A stretch of 64,000 bases of DNA, from NCBI RefSeq assembly GCF_001039355.2, contig NW_019775747.1, forward strand, positions 168,751-232,750. The letters run 5' to 3'. Under the pieces are notes generated by a model. The model did not search any database, had not been told where the DNA came from, and saw only the letters and a list, made by a program, of their open reading frames with translations. Shown here in pieces: positions 58,457-64,000 of the stretch (the first letter of the stretch is position 1; every line of letters begins with the position of its first letter). This stretch comes from Lingula anatina (Eukaryota; Brachiopoda; Lingulata; Lingulida; Lingulidae). The position numbers and the translations under genes are program-made.

Positions 58457-60117
58457 ATGCTGGCGCTGGCCGTATATCTTATGTTGGGAATTTTAGTTCA
58501 GCTCTCGTCTGCTGCCCAAGGTAACTGATTATGGAACAGTTTATTACTAATTTTTGTCCAGTATTACGTTAAGGATACTTTCTGGGTGGTCAATCATGTC
58601 TTTCAACCATCTGCGTAGCGTTCTAATGTGTTAGTGCTATATTGATATTTTAATAATTTTTAATCCAAACTATGACCTGAAAGACAGAAAAAAGAAGTAT
58701 TTCAATTTTTTCCTGGTTTAACGGGCAATATACGGTATAATGAATGAGTGTTTCATTGAAGAACAGCATTAATATGTCTGTGTTAGAACACGGTAGGCTT
58801 GAACTTATTTTCATACAAAGGCGCTTTTTTAAACTTTGAAATAGTGCATAATGACAGTGGAAATTTTGATGACATTTATATAGTGACTTTTAAATTCTAT
58901 TNCTGGTTTAACGGGCAATATACGGTATAATGAATGAGTGTTTCATTGAAGAACAGCATTAATATGTCTGTGTTAGAACACGGTAGGCTTGAACTTATTT
59001 TCATACAAAGGCGCTTTTTTAAACTTTGAAATAGTGCATAATGACAGTGGAAATTTTGATGACATTTAAATAGTGACTTTTAAATTCTATTTTGCAGTAA
59101 ATAAATAAATAAAGAAAGAAAGAAATGATAACATTTTGCGCTTCAAAACTTTTTTCAGTCGGCGAATGTGACCCGAACCGGAGCACAAACCAATACCTAC
59201 GGGACGACAGCAACCGGTGTTACTTCTACCAGTGCGAATTCCAAAACTCTCCCCATCTGCGGGCCAGGCGCATCAAGTGCCCCAGTCACTATGTTGTCCC
59301 TACCAACTATGGGGTAGGGATCCCAGATACACTCAATCCTTGCCGCCATAAGTCCTACAACAAATGGGAGTGCGAGGAGAGCGGGTCGTGGTCCCAGTGG
59401 AGCAGCTGGTCACGCTGTTCGGCCACCTGTGGAAAGGGGAGACAGGGACGGACTAGACAGTGTCGGGGACCGTCGGGGGTAATGTGTCCCGGACTTCTTA
59501 GGGAAGACCGTGATTGCATGATAAGGCCTTGTGAGTATTACTTTAAGTTGATTTTGTCGTCAGTTGATGTTTCCTATCCTTTACCAGGGCCGCAGATTGA
59601 TTTTTCACTAGATATTCACAAAGTTGTCTCTGGTTAATTATGTGCATTTTTTTCTGAGTCGCGTTAGAGTAGAAAATTGTGTCATTGACTTCATGTTTTT
59701 CATGTTTATACTGTGAATATCAAGTGAAAAACCAATTTCTGGACCTGGTAAAGGGTGAAGTTTTCCAGAGTTGGGAATCAAGGTGTATACCATGCTGTCA
59801 CTTCAACTTGAGTGATTTTAAACTTTTTAAAAAGTTAAAAATGGCAAACTTTGAGACTATAATAATTGTTTACTATTGAATCTACTAGAAGTGCATCTTT
59901 TATTCTTATTGTTGACTGTGTATTAATATCAAACGCTGTGGATTTAAGCTTTTTGAAAAAATCTAACATGTGTGAGCAGAAGTCATAACCGTTCCGGTTC
60001 TATTTGGTACCTACCGTAAGCTTCTTATAGTATGCGTTTTGTTACAAAAGTGGTTTTTTTAAAGGAGGATTGTTTTTTACAGGTTATGGTGAGTACGTTG
60101 AAAAGGACTTCGGCTAA
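58457..60117 (+). CDS. Secreted chitin-binding (type 2)-TSP1 protein lacking the lectin domain
   Basis: Exons 58457-58520 (signal peptide MLALAVYLMLGILVQLSSAA), 59159-59530 and 60083-60117; total 471 nt, 156 aa. Exon 2 aligns residue by residue with exon 2 of the lectin gene at 32918: [26 protein letters not shown], then TSP1 SQWSSWSRCSATCGKG...RTRQCRG. As there, the last TSP1 cysteine codon is split after its first T. The proposed terminal exon restores it (T+GT) and ends after CYGEYVEKDFG. An alternative is a 6-nt exon 60083-60088 joined to 61940-62028 (tail with CNCSRQQQNRK, AATAAA at 62024); phases also fit. Either way the C-type lectin part is absent. A duplicated 190-bp segment around the N at 58902 inflates intron 1. 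Confidence 0.8.
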
Positions 60118-60508
60118 GATGGACAACAAATGGTACTAACAAGATGGATAATGGACCCAAATTTGATTTTTATTGATTCCAAAGCATACACTGTAGCTCT
60201 GTTACAGATACCTCGCTTATACTGCATTATAAAATGTTCTTAACTTTGGATACCAACATGTATGGTCTGATCTTGCACTTACTGATTTCTTGAATTATGA
60301 AATTATCGATTTTAAAACTTAGTTTCACCACAACATTTATGCTGTCGAAATGCTTTTCATTCTAGATATATTTTTAACCATAAGATGCACATAAAATTTA
60401 AAAATAAACGTATGCCATATAGCATCTTCAAGCATACAAGAGTCATGTTATACTTCACATGCAAGTGAAAGACGTAAGGCATATTTAAAAACAAGCGACT
60501 AAGAAGAA

Positions 60509-62623
60509 TTATGTGCACACAGTCTTGCATTCAATTTTAAACACCTTCACGTGAAAGGTACCGTAACAGCCCTTTACTTCAAAACAACTTCCGCCAGGGC
60601 ACATGGTGTATTTCCCCGCCGCAACACACTTGCTCGCAGTCTTAATGCGCTCTACCGAGGCAAAGCGGACCATGGGTTGGGCATAGCAAAGATGGGAGAC
60701 GGGTGGGTCCGCCTCCGCCATTGTTGCATTCCCGCACTCCATAATTATACAGTCTTGGATTGGTTCGCACTGTCGGTGGCACTCGGTGCCTGAGTTTGCT
60801 GAAATGATGAATTAGTAAAAAATGAAGTGGCAGTTTATCAGTCATATTCGTGATGATGGAAAAAACTGGCAATTGTTCAGCTTGCACCGAAAACACTTGT
60901 AAAACTAGTCTTGTTTAATGCTGGCTACAGGAGATATATAAGACACCGTACCTGTACGTACACTGTAGAAGCACACGCTAGTGACATATTCTAACGCTAC
61001 TTGTGTATAAATTTGATGTCTTTTGGTGGCGTCGTTTGACATAAGCGGTCATTTTTACCTCTATGAAAATCACTGTGGAAAATCGTTTGGGGGTGCATAT
61101 TCTTAATTTGAACTAATGGCATAACATAAGGCTATCGTCAAAGGTATTTTGGCTTTTCTTATCCCTAAGTCATGTTAGATTTTGTATATGGAATAAAAAG
61201 AAAACATTGTCAGAACAGTTTCTAGCTGCCATGCAATCATTCGTAAACAAATTCACATAGGACTAAAGGTGGGTCAACCTTTTTGACCAAGAGTATATAA
61301 TCAGTCGCCTTTGGCTCGCTATTTACATGTAGGCCTTATCCATCAAGAAAACCAAGGCACTGCTGAATAAATGAATAAAATTCCTTGCTCTGCAGGTGCG
61401 TTTATCGAGTGGAAAATGAAAATCGCTACCTGTCATACAATGAATCCCATTAAACAGGGATTTAGCATTTAAATGTGTATTTTATTCAATATGGCTTGGG
61501 TCAAGAGTGCATGAACTGGTCTCTTGCCATTTTTGAAAACAACATCATTAAGTTGATAATGCTTTTTTAATGTCACAATCTAACGCATGGTACATGTAGC
61601 TGTTTAATGATGAAAGATATAACACAAACAAGCAAAACAAACAAAAAAAATATATATATATATATATTTAAAGAGGCAGAAAAGACACTGTCATGTAGTC
61701 AATTTAAAGCAAATTTTGCTAAAAATGTATCAGTGAAAAATTAAAGACTGGTTATGGATATGAAATATGTTTAGGTCAGGCGTGCCGTGCCTTGAAAATA
61801 TAATGCGCCTGTAACTTTTTGTCTACTACGCATTTGTAAAAAATATGATTTATTTCAATTAATATTTTAATATTTTAAATATTAAAATACTTCGATTAAT
61901 GAAGGGTACAACTTAGAAAATCTAATGAACTCTTCTTAGGGATGCACAAGGAACCTAAACCCGTCCTCAACTTCACCGGACAGGATTTGAAATGCAACTG
62001 CAGCCGACAGCAACAGAATCGTAAATAAAATGTGTACATGGTTCTTGATTCTGCATAGATTAGCGGTATACGGGGTAAACAACTTAAGTACAGTACACAA
62101 GAACATTTTCCAATTTATTGACTTGGACGTTGTTTCATAAACATTAATACAGCCAGGTAAAGCAAAAAAAAAAAAAAAATAATAATAATAATAAAAATAA
62201 AATAAAATAAATAAATTAAATAAAATAATGAAAATAAATTAATAAAATAATAAAAAAATTAAAAAAATTAAAAAATGCAGACTAATTAAAAATAAATGCA
62301 TAGACTATGCATATCTAGTTTTTGAAGTATTCAACACGTTTAAGCACCAGGGTGTACAAATTACCTTGATCGTTCGACTCAGCTGCAAGATGATCGGCAG
62401 GGGATTGCCCATCGTCGTCGTTTTCCTTGTCGTCTTGGAAATCATCTACATCATGCGAATCATCTATAATTTTCTTAAGTACCTCCTCCAAAAGGCTGAG
62501 CTTCTCGTCGTCATCGTCGATCGCGCGCCGTGGATTACCTGTCGTTTGGTAACTAGAGTAACTGGACGCACAGGTAACAAAAGCAACGGACAGAAGGACG
62601 CGTAAACTCCATGACACCCTCAT
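60509..62623 (-). CDS. Small secreted acidic, cysteine-rich protein (unknown)
   Basis: Two exons, 62623-62365 and 60798-60509, joined in phase 1; 549 nt, 182 aa. The N-terminus MRVSWSLRVLLSVAFVTCAS is a signal peptide. It is followed by an acidic stretch (AIDDDDEKLSLLEEVLKKII, DDFQDDKENDDDG) that could be a propeptide; PRR just before it is a possible basic cleavage site. The second exon has eleven cysteines (GTECHRQCEPIQDCIIMECG, CPGGSCFEVKGCYG, IECKTVCT) and stops at TAA. The acceptor is ATTTCAG and the donor GTAATT. No family recognised; the layout suggests a secreted, disulphide-bonded peptide released from an acidic precursor, but that is inference. Confidence 0.72.
61940..62028 (+). CDS. 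Possible alternative last exon of the chitin-binding/TSP1 gene
   Basis: Acceptor CTTCTTAG, then a frame MHKEPKPVLNFTGQDLKCNC and SRQQQNRK ending in TAA, with AATAAA overlapping the stop (62024-62029). It fits phase 1. It overlaps the intron of the minus-strand cysteine-rich gene. Short enough to be chance. Confidence 0.25.
62160..62280. repeat. A-rich simple repeat (AAT/AAAT units)
   Basis: A-run followed by AATA, AAAATAA and AATTAAA units; low complexity. Confidence 0.85.
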
Positions 62624-63737
62624 GATGACTGGCGTGGCGTGGCGTTGTCGAGTTAGTTTTGGTTTGGGTTCGGTCGGGTAGAGTTGCCGCGTAGTTGCTT
62701 AGATATACGGCAACATTATGATGCAAAGCGGTGCCATTATTGATATAATGAAGTACAAAAATGTTTTTTATCATACCAAATACATTTATATTTACTGAAT
62801 TCGCCTCATTTTACTCCATGTGCTGATATAGGAGAAATTCCGGTTTTCATAATGTTTTCTTTTCAGTGGACAAGGCAACCACAATGCTTATTTTTATTGT
62901 GTTTCGTGTGCAGAGTGAATAATAACAACACCCAACCTTACCGGTATTCACTGCTGAAAACCACAGAATGACCTTGGCAAACACGAAAAATGTTGACTGA
63001 CGAGTTGAAACCAGCACAGATACCAAACATCTGCGCATGTCCAAAATAAACAAAATGGCAAAGTTGACAAAGCCTGCCAGTGTTTACCGTCTGGTTGATT
63101 TGATTTAATTTGCTTTGCGGTGTCGTTTGGAAAAGTATATTGGACAATTTTGTTGAACGTATGTATAAAAAACTAAATCCAACAGACTTTGCTAAAATGA
63201 CATTTACATATATTATTCTGTGCTACAGTTATTATTGTAAGGGGATTCCCTTTCCATTAAAAGTGTTTTATGACGCCCCAAAGAACCTCCCCTTGACAAG
63301 AATATCCTCCATCTGTCAAAGTAAAAATAATATTGCATTTCTGTATTTCTGCTTTTTAGCAACAATTCCAATTACTGAGAAGTGAAGCAATAAGACTCGA
63401 CGATAGCAGGCAGTTTGCAACCTCGCCAAAATTGAATTTTTTAAATGAAGTTTATAGCATGGCGTTAATCAAAATACTTCTTGATGGTTATTGAAATTAA
63501 ATCATCAATAGTAATCTTCATTAGTAAAAAATAAATGACATACTACTGGAAAAATCTGAACAGAATCTGCACTTCGAGGTCTTGGAGACCTGTTCTCCCG
63601 GGATTGAAGTGATCTTAATTTGCGTTAGAAGACAAATATCGTTCAGCAGCCTTGCTATTCACGTGATGCTTTTAGACCAATGCAGCAGAGTCAACTTTAC
63701 GTGGCTGGCAATTAAATTTTAACAGTTTAAACAAGAC
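62624..63737. other. Gene-free stretch upstream of the cysteine-rich gene
   Basis: Should contain the promoter of the minus-strand gene at 62623. No clear TATA box, exon or repeat seen. Confidence 0.4.
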
Positions 63738-63935
63738 CCCGTTCCCAGAGATTAGATCGATCCAACTAGATCGACTGGGGGTTCACGCTAAATAGCTGTC
63801 GGCCGAGCGAGCACGCAAGTTAATTACCCCCTTACAGCTTGTAGTAGGCGGGACGGACATTTCAGCCGGATTATTTGACAGTAATCTAGTGAGATAGATC
63901 GATCTAAAATCTATGGAATGCGCCCTAAGGTACAG
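63738..63935. mobile_element. Harbinger-like MITE, copy 4
   Basis: Left end GACCCCGTTCCCAGAGATTA, interior GGGGGTTCACGCTAAATAGC, right end GATCGATCTAAAATCTATGG. The right terminal repeat is slightly eroded. Confidence 0.65.
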
Positions 63936-64000
63936 TGATACACGCAGTTAACCCAATGAGATTCTTTGCAAATAGCTAGGAACCTGGTCGTTGCGTATGT

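Larger units (their letters stand above)
53898..58900. repeat. Tandem block 2: shortened copy of block 1
   Basis: Begins TAATGCCACAGTGATATTAC and follows the order of block 1 through G-run (54163-54183), repeat array, the TG-rich stretch near 57257, promoter and first exon (58457-58520). Confidence 0.75.

Overview
The window is AT-rich animal nuclear DNA from a draft assembly. It has split genes with GT-AG introns, eukaryotic tRNA genes, non-LTR retrotransposons and MITEs, two large N gaps (14531-15310 and 34700-35156) and several single-N joins. The domains present (Sushi, HYR, vWA, TSP1, peritrophin-type chitin-binding, C-type lectin, RING/B-box/NHL TRIM) suggest a marine invertebrate. An invertebrate deuterostome such as amphioxus or an acorn worm is my first guess, but a mollusc or brachiopod cannot be excluded from sequence alone. 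Most genes were assembled by hand from splice sites and reading phase, because few exons are long enough to stand out as ORFs.

Layout. 1-660: dead non-LTR retrotransposon. 883-3838 (-): secreted Sushi-HYR gene, 3' part missing. 4825-4958 (+): lone calpain-7-like exon. 5803-20000: a tandem segmental duplication. Copy A holds a wrecked TRIM gene (7687-9474, -) and copy B an intact 588-aa intronless TRIM-NHL gene (16493-18259, -). Each copy has old LINE debris downstream of the TRIM gene. A second LINE (13986-16011, +) is nested in copy B, and a TA-flanked MITE sits in copy A. 20958-31017 (-): a large secreted vWA/TSP1 gene whose N-terminal part is spread over nine phase-0 mini-exons of 24 or 33 nt; this is the most unusual feature of the window. 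32918-36060 (+): a complete 310-aa secreted protein with chitin-binding, TSP1 and C-type lectin domains. 37264-37336 (-): tRNA-Val(CAC). 38104-38890: TTAA-flanked palindromic element. 39335-43582 (+): a second candidate mini-exon gene. 44599-44671 (-): Val(TAC) tRNA-like sequence. 46590-58900: a tandemly duplicated block containing an array of repeats with tRNA-derived sequences and a recurring ORF; each block ends in an identical promoter plus signal-peptide exon. 58457-60117 (+): a paralogue of the chitin-binding/TSP1 gene that has no lectin domain. 60509-62623 (-): a small secreted acidic, cysteine-rich protein.

Taken together, the real genes mostly encode secreted, modular, disulphide-rich proteins of the type used in extracellular matrix, cuticle or mucus recognition and innate immunity, plus one cytoplasmic TRIM. 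The locus is highly duplicative: TRIM paralogues, TSP1 paralogues, duplicated mini-exon trios and duplicated first exons all point to rapid local turnover. The molecular function of every secreted gene is inferred from domains only.
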